A DNA stretch of 64,000 bases from Kushneria konosiri. Its GTDB lineage: Bacteria > Pseudomonadota > Gammaproteobacteria > Pseudomonadales > Halomonadaceae. Below the pieces are notes generated by a model. The model was not told the origin of the DNA. It saw only the letters and a program-made list of their open reading frames with translations, and did no database searches. The stretch is taken from the NCBI RefSeq assembly GCF_002155145.1, contig NZ_CP021323.1:1984001-2048000 (forward strand), given 5' to 3'. The translations under genes were made by a program, and so were the position numbers. This document shows positions 1-7,721 of this stretch, one piece after another. Each line of letters starts with the position of its first letter. The stretch's first letter is position 1.

Positions 1-855
1 GCCGATCGCTACCAGAATAAAGACCACGGCGGTAATCATGCCGGTCGAGAGCGCCAGGCTGCCAAGGTCGCGAATGCTGACCTGTCGATAGATCACCACT
101 TCCAGCAGCAGGGCATAGGCCACCGCCACGGCCGAGGCCTCAACGGCACTGAAAAACCCTCCATAGATACCGCCGACCACCAGGATCGGAAAGCCCATTG
201 GCAGGATAACGCGACGCAGGGCGCGTCCGCGCTCTCGCCATGAAGCCTTCGGGTCGGGCTCAATGCCCTTTACACGGGAGTCGATCCAGCAGTAGATCGA
301 AAACATCACCATGATCAAAAGCCCGGGCAGAATACCGGCCAGAAAGAGATCGCCGATCGAGGTCTGCATCGCCACGCCGTAGATGATGAAACCGATACTG
401 GGCGGAATCAGCAGAGCCACATCACTGGCATTGATGATCAGGGCCAGCGTAAAGGCGTCGGAATATCCCTTCTTGAGCAGGCGAGGGCGCATGGGCCCGC
501 CCATGGCCACGACGGTGGCCTGAGTGGAGCCCGAGACGGCACCAAAAAGAGCACAGGAGGCTGCGGTGGTAATGGGAAGACCGCCTCGCAGATGACGGGT
601 AAAGGCATCCACCACATCCAGCAGGCGATTGGCGGTATGGCCCTTGGTCAGGATATCGGCCGCAAAGATGAACATGGGCACGGCGGCCAGTACCCAGCTG
701 CCGACGCCGTTGATCATCCAGCTGACCGCCTGATCCGGACCAAAAAAAGTCATTCCGGTAAACATCATGTAAAGCGTGCCGGCTGCCAGAGGCACCATCA
801 TGGGAAACCCCAGAAACAGCAGCACGAGCATGAGCACACCAAGCCCTGTCAGCAT
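1..855 (-). CDS. dctM: TRAP transporter large permease (DctM family), partial
   Basis: The reading frame is open from an ATG at 855 to the left edge, so the C-terminus lies outside the window. The product is very hydrophobic (start MLTGLGVLMLVLLLFLGFP) and has DctM-typical stretches, such as LFGAVSGSTQATVVAMGGPM and ALIINASDVALLIPPSIGF. DctM is the 12-helix channel subunit of tripartite Na+-driven TRAP importers for organic acids such as C4-dicarboxylates, sialate or ectoine; the substrate cannot be read from this subunit. It lies 60 nt downstream of the small subunit on the same strand. The periplasmic binding protein DctP is not upstream and may lie beyond the edge. Confidence 0.93.
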   Translation of the reverse strand, partial: MLTGLGVLMLVLLFLGFPMMVPLAAGTLYMMFTGMTFFGPDQAVSWMINGVGSWVLAAVPMFIFAADILTKGHTANRLLDVVDAFTRHLRGGLPITTAASCALFGAVSGSTQATVVAMGGPMRPRLLKKGYSDAFTLALIINASDVALLIPPSIGFIIYGVAMQTSIGDLFLAGILPGLLIMVMFSIYCWIDSRVKGIEPDPKASWRERGRALRRVILPMGFPILVVGGIYGGFFSAVEASAVAVAYALLLEVVIYRQVSIRDLGSLALSTGMITAVVFILVAIG

Positions 856-915
856 GATCCTTTCCCTCGCATTCTTGTCATTGGATGGTTGTTGCAAGTG
901 CCATACGGATGGTGA

Positions 916-1536
916 TCAATCGCGGGTCGTGTCGGCTTCCTCGTTTTCGCTATCGGGCAGTGGCGCGTCGTCGTAATCCTCCCTTTCCGTCAGCGAGCGC
1001 CAGATGCCGGGTGTGGTCAGGTTGCGAATGAGGGTCAGAACATACTGGATACCGGCCAGTGCAAAGCCGATGGGCAGGGCGAGATAAACGATCCACAGCG
1101 GCATCTGCAGTGAGGCACTGGTACGGCCGCGGTCATGAATGGTGATGACATATTCGATGGACTTGTAGCTGAAGTAGAACATCAAAAGCGCTGTCCCCAG
1201 ACAGATCAGCACCAGAAGGGCCTTGCGGCGCTGGCCACTGAGCTGTTCATAAAACGCTGACATGCTGATGTGCCGGGCGTGACGGGCGGCATAGCCCACC
1301 CCCACAAAGGTGATGATCACGATCAGCATCTCGGTCATTTCATAAGTACCCGTGATGCCCTGACCCAGAACAATGTTGCCCACGACATGGGCGCTCATCA
1401 AAAGCGCCATGACGAGAATGCTGCCGGCAACGATGGTTTTCTCGATCAGGCCCAGTCCGCGATCCAGCATCAGCAGGGCGCGCAGCAGTGCACTCGAGGG
1501 TTGATCATCACTTTTTAAGGAAGAGGTCTGGCTCAT
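916..1536 (-). CDS. dctQ: TRAP transporter small permease (DctQ family)
   Basis: 206 aa inner-membrane protein with about four predicted helices, at roughly residues 35-58, 75-95, 118-140 and 155-175. It includes the DctQ-like stretch TEMLIVIITFVGVGYAARHARHIS-type core around the second helix. The small subunit pairs with DctM in TRAP importers. The ATG start follows an AAGG about 10 nt upstream. The polar, acidic C-terminal tail (about 30 residues) is longer than in many homologs. The gene directly precedes dctM, and together they form a two-gene unit. The next upstream gene on this strand is a cation exchanger, so no dctP precedes dctQ. Confidence 0.88.
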   Translation of the reverse strand: MSQTSSLKSDDQPSSALLRALLMLDRGLGLIEKTIVAGSILVMALLMSAHVVGNIVLGQGITGTYEMTEMLIVIITFVGVGYAARHARHISMSAFYEQLSGQRRKALLVLICLGTALLMFYFSYKSIEYVITIHDRGRTSASLQMPLWIVYLALPIGFALAGIQYVLTLIRNLTTPGIWRSLTEREDYDDAPLPDSENEEADTTRD

Positions 1537-1625
1537 GAGTCTTTATCCTTGTTGTGAAGAGCACACCTCAGACAATACAGCCTTGCCTCTTTATAACAAG
1601 TGGCGGGGCGATCGCCAGCATCGTC

Positions 1626-3284
1626 CTAGCGCGTACCGGGCGCCAGCGCCATCTCGACCAGATCCAGTTCGCGCACCAGCCGTCGCAGGGTGTGGTCATC
1701 GATCTGATGCGTTGAGCGCAGCCGATAGTACTCGCGTCGTTCTGCACGGATGGCCGCCAGGCGCATCTCGCGGGAAAAGCGCTGGTCATGTTCGTGACGC
1801 TCGGAGCTTGAGCGCTTGTCGTTGATGGTCATCAGGTTACGGTAGTAGCCGATCATGCGAGCGCTGGTCTCGGCCAGCACCGAGCGTTCAAGCTCCGTGT
1901 CATGGCGCTTTTGGGCGTCGCTGTACCAGCCCTCGATCGCCTCGATGGCGGCAAGGGAGGCGGCATGGCGTGCCGAGCGGGCCTCTTCATCGCGCCAGCT
2001 GTCGTCTGGCTTGTCCATGCGGCGCAACAGCAGGGGCAGGACGATGCTGCCCAGCAGCAGGGTAAATAAAATGACCCCGGTGGCCAGAAAGATGACCAGC
2101 TCGCGTCCCGGGAAGGCCTCGCCATCAGGCAGCGTCAGCGGCAGTGACAGCGCGGCGGCCAGCGTAATGGTGCCGCGAATGCCGGCGACCGTCCCGATGG
2201 CCATGATGCGGCTGGACAGGGGCACATGTGCCGTGCGGCGCCGCCGCGACGAGAGTCTGGAGAGATAGACGGCGCCCATGATCCAGACAAGACGCAGCGC
2301 CATCAGGGCCAGCGAGATGGCCACCACATAAAATGCAAGTTCCGGCAGGTTAAAGCTGCGGGTGTTGTTGAGCGATACCTCGATGGCCCCGCCAATGATG
2401 TCCGGCAGCTGCAGACCCAGCAGCAAGAAGACCATCGCGTTGAGCAAAAAGGTCAGAATCTCCCAGAAGTGGTTCATCTGCATGCGGGTACGGGTCTGGG
2501 CGTAGCGCTTGAGCTCGGTGCGGTTAATGGTAATGCCGGCCGAGACGGCAGCCATGATGCCCGAGCCATCCAGATGTTCGGCGATCAGGTAGGCCGCAAA
2601 GGGGATCGTCAGCATGACCAGCAGGATTTCGGTCGAGGATTCGGTGCCACGTCGGTCGATCAGCTTGCGGCGAATGGTCGAGAACAAAAAGGCCAGTGCA
2701 ATCCCGACCGAAATGCCGATAAAGGTGATCAGGGCAAACTGCAGGCTCACCTGACCGAAAGAGAAGGCGCCGGTCATGGCTGCGGCCACGGCAAACTTGA
2801 GCGATACCAGGGCGGAGGCATCGTTCATCAGTGATTCGCCCTCAAGGATATGCATCAGGCGGGGCGGAATGCCCAGCCGGCCGGAAATGGCAGAGACCGC
2901 CACGGCATCGGTAGGGGAGAGTATGGCGGCCAGGGCAAAGCACACGGCCAGCGGCAGGTTGGGCAGCAGCCAGTGAATCAAAAAGCCGGCGCACACCACG
3001 GTAAATAGAACAAGGCCCACCGCCAGGGCAATGATTGGATGGCGCAGCGAGGTCAGCTCCCGCTGGGGGAACTGCCAGGCATCGGCAAACAGCAGCGGCG
3101 GCACAAACAGCAGCATGAAGGTCTCGGGCTCGAGACTGATATCCAGCGGTGTTTCCAGCCAGGCCAGCAGGGCGCCGATCGCAATCTGCAGGATGGGCAG
3201 GGGAATGCGCGGCACAAAGCGCGCCATGATACCGCTGCCGGCGGCCACCAGAATCAGGGCCAGTGCCAGTAAAACAATATGCAT
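1626..3284 (-). CDS. CPA1-family Na+/H+ antiporter
   Basis: 552 aa. The first ~400 residues are 12-13 membrane helices with CPA1-type features, including the segments LLFADAWQFP, ILSPTDAVAVSAI and EGESLMNDASALV; the acidic residues of the last two are the ion-binding/transport residues of the family. Residues ~410-552 form a charged helical cytoplasmic domain like that of YjcE/NhaP-type exchangers. It probably exchanges Na+ or K+ for H+ and supports pH and salt homeostasis, which would suit a halophile. I chose the ATG at 3284 because an AGGAAG lies 6 nt upstream; a TTG one codon earlier is the alternative. It looks monocistronic. Confidence 0.9.
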   Translation of the reverse strand: MHIVLLALALILVAAGSGIMARFVPRIPLPILQIAIGALLAWLETPLDISLEPETFMLLFVPPLLFADAWQFPQRELTSLRHPIIALAVGLVLFTVVCAGFLIHWLLPNLPLAVCFALAAILSPTDAVAVSAISGRLGIPPRLMHILEGESLMNDASALVSLKFAVAAAMTGAFSFGQVSLQFALITFIGISVGIALAFLFSTIRRKLIDRRGTESSTEILLVMLTIPFAAYLIAEHLDGSGIMAAVSAGITINRTELKRYAQTRTRMQMNHFWEILTFLLNAMVFLLLGLQLPDIIGGAIEVSLNNTRSFNLPELAFYVVAISLALMALRLVWIMGAVYLSRLSSRRRRTAHVPLSSRIMAIGTVAGIRGTITLAAALSLPLTLPDGEAFPGRELVIFLATGVILFTLLLGSIVLPLLLRRMDKPDDSWRDEEARSARHAASLAAIEAIEGWYSDAQKRHDTELERSVLAETSARMIGYYRNLMTINDKRSSSERHEHDQRFSREMRLAAIRAERREYYRLRSTHQIDDHTLRRLVRELDLVEMALAPGTR

Positions 3285-3417
3285 CAATGACTTCCTGTCA
3301 CGTTATTCCTGTTTTTTGATGGGTGCCGGAGGAAATGGTTGCATCCACTTTTGACATGACGCGCCATCAGTCAGTTTGAATCTGTCGTCTCTCGTCATTG
3401 AGCCCATGAAGGCGCGC

Positions 3418-3451
3418 ACAAAAAACCGGCATCTCAAAGGAGATGCCGGCA
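3418..3451 (-). terminator. Rho-independent terminator of the PfpI gene(s)
   Basis: On the minus strand, a stem with perfect 10-bp arms (CCGGCATCTC / GAGATGCCGG, 4-nt loop) is followed by a run of T residues. It lies about 40 nt after the stop of the first PfpI-family gene. Confidence 0.85.
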
Positions 3452-3491
3452 GGACTGACCCTTCGTGCACAGGGCACGCCAAAGGGCGGTA

Positions 3492-4052
3492 TCAGGCGTG
3501 CTGGTTGCGGTGACGCCCTTCCTTGATCTCTTCAATCAACTTGTTGTTGAAGGCGTTGAGATCCTTTGGCGTGCGGCTGGTGACCAGCGCGCTGTCGCAG
3601 ACTACTTCGCTGTCTTCCCACTGGGCGCCGGCGTTTTTCAGATCCTGCGCGATGGTGGGGACGGACGTCATGCGTCGGCCATCGACCACTTCGGCGTTGA
3701 TCAGGATCCATGGGGCATGGCAGATCGCGCCGACCGGCTTGCCGGCCTTGAAGAAGTCGCGCACAAAATTCAGCGCCTTTTCCTCGGTGCGCAGGGTATC
3801 CGGATTGAAGTGACCGCCCGGCAGCATCAGCGCGTCATAATCATCGGCGCTGACTTCTTCGAGAACCTTGTCGACCGGATACTCATCGCCCCAGTCGGTC
3901 TCTGCCCACGCCTTGATGCCATGTTTTTTCAGCGACACCACGTGCACTTCGATGCTTTGCGCTTCCAGCGCCTTTTTCGGCGAGGCAAGCTCGGACTCTT
4001 CAAAACCGTCGGTGGCCAGAATGGCGACCTTGGTGCCTTTCAATTCGCTCAT
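3492..4052 (-). CDS. DJ-1/PfpI family protein (class I glutamine amidotransferase-like), paralog 1
   Basis: 186 aa, the usual size for a single-domain PfpI/YhbO-type protein. N-terminal KVAILATDGFEESELASP carries the conserved Glu pair. The nucleophile elbow is VGAICHAPW, with the Cys followed by His, at about residues 110-118. These proteins act as stress-related hydrolases or glyoxalase/deglycase-like enzymes in the cytosol; the exact activity is debated for the family. The start follows AAGGAG with 9-nt spacing. It is closely similar along its whole length to the next gene upstream (4103-4666), so the two are a tandem duplication. A terminator follows it. Confidence 0.9.
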   Translation of the reverse strand: MSELKGTKVAILATDGFEESELASPKKALEAQSIEVHVVSLKKHGIKAWAETDWGDEYPVDKVLEEVSADDYDALMLPGGHFNPDTLRTEEKALNFVRDFFKAGKPVGAICHAPWILINAEVVDGRRMTSVPTIAQDLKNAGAQWEDSEVVCDSALVTSRTPKDLNAFNNKLIEEIKEGRHRNQHA

Positions 4053-4102
4053 GTCAGAACACTCCTTATTCTTGACAGTGAAGGGTAGAGATCGGGCTCG
4101 TC

Positions 4103-4666
4103 TTACGCGTGCTGATGGCGATGACGGCCTTCATGAATTTCTTCGATCAGTTTGCTGCAAAAGGCATCCAGATCCTTCGGCAGACGGCTGGTAACAAAGG
4201 CGCTGTCGCAGACGACTTCGCTGTCTTCCCACTTCGCACCGGCGTTTTCCAGATCCTTGCGCAGGGCGGGGACCGAAGTCATGCGACGGCCCTCGACCAC
4301 GCCTGCGTTGATCAGCGTCCAGGCGGCGTGGCAGATGGCACCGACCGGTTTGCCTTCCTGAAAAAAGCCGCGGGCGAAGGTCAGCGCCTTCTCATTGGTG
4401 CGCAGATTATCCGGGTTGAGCACGCCACCCGGCAGTACCAGCGCGTGGTAATCGTGTGAGCTGACCTCATCAAGGCTCTTGTCGACGGGGTAGTCCTCAC
4501 CCCACTGGGTCTCGGCCCAGGCGCGAATCGTGCCGCGTTCGGGCGATACAATATGTACCTCGATGCCTTCGGCGGCCAGCGTGGCCTGTGGTACGGCAAG
4601 CTCCGACTCTTCAAAACCGTCGGTGGCCATAATCGCGACGCGAACGCCCATTAGATCCTGACTCAT
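4103..4666 (-). CDS. DJ-1/PfpI family protein, paralog 2
   Basis: 187 aa. It has the same architecture as its downstream neighbour: RVAIMATDGFEESELAVP at the N-terminus and the elbow VGAICHAAW with catalytic Cys-His. The C-terminal ends of the two paralogs (EGRHRHQHA and EGRHRNQHA) are nearly identical. A longer frame starts at 4696, but the ATG at 4666 has GGGGGAG a few nt upstream and matches the paralog's start. The 50-nt gap to the second copy has no terminator, so co-transcription is likely. The role is probably protection against oxidative or carbonyl stress, by family knowledge. Confidence 0.9.
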   Translation of the reverse strand: MSQDLMGVRVAIMATDGFEESELAVPQATLAAEGIEVHIVSPERGTIRAWAETQWGEDYPVDKSLDEVSSHDYHALVLPGGVLNPDNLRTNEKALTFARGFFQEGKPVGAICHAAWTLINAGVVEGRRMTSVPALRKDLENAGAKWEDSEVVCDSAFVTSRLPKDLDAFCSKLIEEIHEGRHRHQHA

Positions 4667-4986
4667 GTTTCTCCCCCAATCCTTTGGTGGTTTCAATATG
4701 TGCCTTCAAACGACCTGTGGCCGATAAAAAGGCATTTCAAGGGTAGTGCACTGCCGTGTCGTGGCGAGGGTCAATTCTGTGTCATGGATCAAGTCCTGAG
4801 CACTTTGTTGACGGATCGCCGGTGCCTTGCGGTTCACCGGTGACCTGACAGCGGTCCCGAGGCAATGTGGCCTTACGCCTCGTTTTTCGTCGGCGGCGCC
4901 ATGCTTTCCAGCAACACCTTCATGTCGCCTTACGCTTCGTTCCTCGTCGGCGGCGCCATCCTCTCCAGCAACATCTTCATGTAGCC
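4667..4986. other. 320-bp intergenic region carrying the AKR-tail repeats
   Basis: Between paralog 2 of PfpI and the aldo/keto reductase. Its right half is the 57-bp repeat array described separately. In 4667-4869 I see no convincing gene or terminator. Confidence 0.6.
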
Positions 4987-5016
4987 TTACGCCTCGTTCC
5001 TCGTCGGCGGCGCCAT
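4870..5016 (-). repeat. 57-bp tandem array duplicating the 3' end of the aldo/keto reductase gene
   Basis: Two full 57-bp units (4870-4926 and 4927-4983) follow a third, partial copy (4984-5016), which is the real end of the reductase gene. On the minus strand each unit reads through the same last nine codons and stop as the reductase (MAPPTRNEA or MAPPTKNEA). In the two extra units this is preceded by a new ATG and seven codons, giving 16-codon frames at 4930-4980 (MKMLLERMAPPTRNEA) and 4873-4923 (MKVLLESMAPPTKNEA). Each ATG sits 4 nt after an AAGG formed at the preceding stop. The units differ at a few positions, so they are not a fresh assembly artefact. Whether the small frames are translated is unknown. 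Confidence 0.9.
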
Positions 5017-5982
5017 GAACTCCGGCCCGACCGGGTCGGTGATGCATTCCGAGAGGATGGCGTCGATGTCACGCATGGCCTTGTCATCGAGTGACCAGCC
5101 CATGACCTCGTTGGCCGGGTCGAGCTGATCCGGACGACGGGCGCCCCACAGCGCGACCGAAACACCGGGCTGATCAAGCAGCCAGCGCAGGGCCAGGTGC
5201 AGCACGCGCTTGTTGTAGTGCTCCTGGGCGTAGGCATCGAGCTTTTCAACGGCGCTGATGTACTGTTCAAAGCGCGGCGACTGGAATTTCGGGTCACTTT
5301 TGCGCAGATCATCACCATTAAAGGTGGTGTCGCGGTTTATCTTGCCGGAGAGCAGGCCGCGGCACAGGGCGCCATAGGTCAGGGTGCCCACACCGTCTTC
5401 GCGGATCGCCGGCAGGATGTCGTGCTCGATGTCGCGCTCGAACAGGTTATAGGGCGGCTGCATGGTGGAGAGCGGGCAGATCTGCTGGAAAGCGCGCATC
5501 TGCTCGACCGAGAAGTTGGAAACCCCTACGGCCCGAATCTTGCCGCTGTCCTTCAGTTCACGCAGTACCGTGGCGGCTTCCTCGATTTCAACGGTCGGGT
5601 CCGGCCAGTGCAGCTGGTACAGATCGATATAGTCGGTCTGCAGCCGCTTCAGACTGTCATTGATCTCCTGCTCGATGCGCCCACGGCTGGCATCACGATA
5701 GGGGCCGTCATCGTTCCAGTTCAGGCCACACTTGGTCGCCAGCACCGCCTTGTCACGGATGCCGCCTTCCTTGAGCGCCTTGCCGACCAGTCGCTCGGAT
5801 TCGCCAAAGCCATAGACTGCGGCAGTGTCGATGCAGGTAATGCCGCGCTCGATGGCGCTCTGCACGGTCGCAATGGACTGCTTTTCGTCGGTGCCACCCC
5901 ATTTCCAGCCACCAATGGCCCAGGTGCCGAGCGCAATGCGTGACGGTGTGAGATCACTGTTGGGGAGTTGAATCGTTTCCAT
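4987..5982 (-). CDS. Aldo/keto reductase
   Basis: 331 aa, a complete NADPH-dependent (alpha/beta)8-barrel oxidoreductase. Visible family features are GTWAIGGWKWGG near the start, the catalytic Asp-Tyr region CIDTAAVYGFGESE (about residues 50-63), the Lys segment LATKCGLNW, the His segment YIDLYQLHWPDP and the strand AVGVSNFS. It presumably reduces aldehydes or sugars in the cytosol; the substrate is not predictable. The start has a perfect AAGGAGGT. The 3' end is duplicated in the adjoining 57-bp array, which leaves this frame intact. Confidence 0.92.
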   Translation of the reverse strand: METIQLPNSDLTPSRIALGTWAIGGWKWGGTDEKQSIATVQSAIERGITCIDTAAVYGFGESERLVGKALKEGGIRDKAVLATKCGLNWNDDGPYRDASRGRIEQEINDSLKRLQTDYIDLYQLHWPDPTVEIEEAATVLRELKDSGKIRAVGVSNFSVEQMRAFQQICPLSTMQPPYNLFERDIEHDILPAIREDGVGTLTYGALCRGLLSGKINRDTTFNGDDLRKSDPKFQSPRFEQYISAVEKLDAYAQEHYNKRVLHLALRWLLDQPGVSVALWGARRPDQLDPANEVMGWSLDDKAMRDIDAILSECITDPVGPEFMAPPTRNEA

Positions 5983-6196
5983 CGAAAGACTACCTCCTTG
6001 AGACGCTGATTTTTGAAGCAGGGCCCGCTCATGATTAGGCCGCTATGAAAATCGTCACTCAAGCGTAGACGCCGGCAGGGCATCGTGCATGCAGCACCTG
6101 CTAATCAAGTCCCGGCCTTACGGATGCACCGCTTTCGGGGCTCGGTTAAGCTGGCGCCTTACAGATCGTGTCCTGTCCCGCTGGAACCCCGTCTGT

Positions 6197-6247
6197 CATG
6201 AAAATTGAGCTGCCATGAATAGTGACCTGCCATGAATAGTGCTGTGC
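6197..6247 (+). repeat. 17-bp triplicated start region making an ATGA start-stop chain before rmuC
   Basis: Three 17-bp units (6197-6213, 6214-6230, 6231-6247) each begin CATGAA. The first two encode six-codon frames, MKIELP (6198-6218) and MNSDLP (6215-6235). Each stop codon overlaps the next ATG as ATGA, and the third ATG is the rmuC start at 6232. The 17-bp period shifts frame by one at every step, which creates the overlap. Whether translational coupling or re-initiation occurs is inference. Confidence 0.8.
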
Positions 6248-7698
6248 TGATCTCTTTTGCGGTAATGGCGCTGGCCGTTGCTGTAGCCCTTGCCCTGTGG
6301 TGGCGCAGTCAGCACCAGCGCGCGCTGGTGGAAACGCTTGAGGAGGACAATGAGCGTCTGCGCGAGCAGGTCGGGGAGACCGAGCGCATGCTGGCCGAGC
6401 GCGAGGCCCTGCTCGAGCGTGAGCAGACCCATACCCAGGAGCTGCGAACGCAGCTGTCACAGCGTGAGCATCGGCTGGCAGAGGTCAATGAGGCGCTATC
6501 GGATTACCGTGAGCGCACCACACGACTGGAAGTGGAAAAGCAGCGGGATACGGCCCATTTCGAGGAGCGCCTGAATCTTCTGGGCAGCGCGCGTCAGGAG
6601 CTGACCCATGAGTTCGAACGGCTGGCCGGGCGCATCTTTGATGAGCGCCAGCAGCAGTTCTCCCACCAGTCAAAAGAGAGCGTCAGCGCCTTGATGGCGC
6701 CGGTGCGCGAACAGATCGAACAGTTTCGGGCTCGTCTTGAAACCCTGCATGGCGAGCAGCAGCAGGGCCGCACCCAGCTCACCACCCAGCTGGAGTATCT
6801 GGCCGGGCTCAATCGTCAGATGAGCGAGGATGCCAGCAATCTGACCCGGGCCCTCAAGGGGGACAGCAAGTCGCAGGGCAACTGGGGCGAGCTGATTCTG
6901 GAGCGGGTGCTGGAGCGCTCGGGGCTGAGACAGGGCATCGAGTACGAGCGCGAAGTCGTGCTGACCCATGACCAGGGCCGGTCACGTCCGGATGCCGTCA
7001 TCTATCTGCCCGAGTCGCGTCATTTGATCATCGACGCCAAGGTATCGCTCACCGCCTGGAGCGAAGTGGTGGCGGCAGAAAGCGCCGTGGCCCGCGAGCA
7101 GGCCATGCGCCGGCATTTGCGTTCGGTGCGCAGCCACATCGAGACGCTGTCCGACAAGGGCTATGCGCGCCTGCCGGGGCTCAATGCCCCGGACATGGTG
7201 TTTTTGTTCATGCCCATCGAGCCAGCCTTTGCCGCGGTGTTCGAGCATGATGATCGACTCTTTCATGAAGCCTTTGATCGCCATGTCGTACTGGTCACGC
7301 CCTCGACGCTACTGGCCAGCCTGCGCACGGTGGCGGGTCTCTGGCGGCTGGAGCGCCAGAACGATAACGCGCGCGATATTGTTGCTCGCGCCGAAAAGCT
7401 GCTGGAAAAGTGCCAGGGTTTTGTGACCAGCATGGAGGAGGTCGGCACGCACCTTGAACGCGCCACCGGCAGCCATCGTCAGGCGATGAATCGACTGCGA
7501 GATGGCCAGGGCAGCCTCATTGCTCAGGCCGGACGGCTCAACGCGCTGGGCGTTCGCAATCGTAAACCCTGGCCGGAGAGCGTCAGCGAGAGTGCCCGAA
7601 GCGGACGTGAGGCGCAGGAGGCTTTGCACAACGAACGCTCGTCCCCGTTTGCCGAGTCGCGCGACGCCTCCGGAACGCTGAGCTTTGATGAGGACTGA
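6232..7698 (+). CDS. rmuC: DNA recombination protein RmuC
   Basis: 488 aa. It has one N-terminal membrane anchor (residues ~3-22), a long coiled coil (residues ~30-210) rich in Glu, Arg and Gln, then the RmuC nuclease-like domain. This domain contains KGDSKSQGNWGELILERVLE, RSRPDAVIYLPE and HLIIDAKVSLTAW, the last with PD-(D/E)xK-like Asp and Lys. RmuC limits inversions at short inverted repeats. The C-terminal ~50 residues are polar and probably disordered. The start shares its ATG with the stop of a leader frame (see the 17-bp repeat). It converges on the glycerate kinase gene 23 nt downstream. Confidence 0.95.
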   Translation: MNSAVLISFAVMALAVAVALALWWRSQHQRALVETLEEDNERLREQVGETERMLAEREALLEREQTHTQELRTQLSQREHRLAEVNEALSDYRERTTRLEVEKQRDTAHFEERLNLLGSARQELTHEFERLAGRIFDERQQQFSHQSKESVSALMAPVREQIEQFRARLETLHGEQQQGRTQLTTQLEYLAGLNRQMSEDASNLTRALKGDSKSQGNWGELILERVLERSGLRQGIEYEREVVLTHDQGRSRPDAVIYLPESRHLIIDAKVSLTAWSEVVAAESAVAREQAMRRHLRSVRSHIETLSDKGYARLPGLNAPDMVFLFMPIEPAFAAVFEHDDRLFHEAFDRHVVLVTPSTLLASLRTVAGLWRLERQNDNARDIVARAEKLLEKCQGFVTSMEEVGTHLERATGSHRQAMNRLRDGQGSLIAQAGRLNALGVRNRKPWPESVSESARSGREAQEALHNERSSPFAESRDASGTLSFDED

Positions 7699-7721
7699 GG
7701 CGCCATGGCGGGCGAGGCGTT

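Noticed and set aside
4706-5047. 113-aa minus-strand frame spanning the 57-bp repeats
   Set aside because: It reads the repeats in another frame (GAADEERGVR-type units) only because 57 is a multiple of three; it overlaps the reductase's true end and has no RBS.
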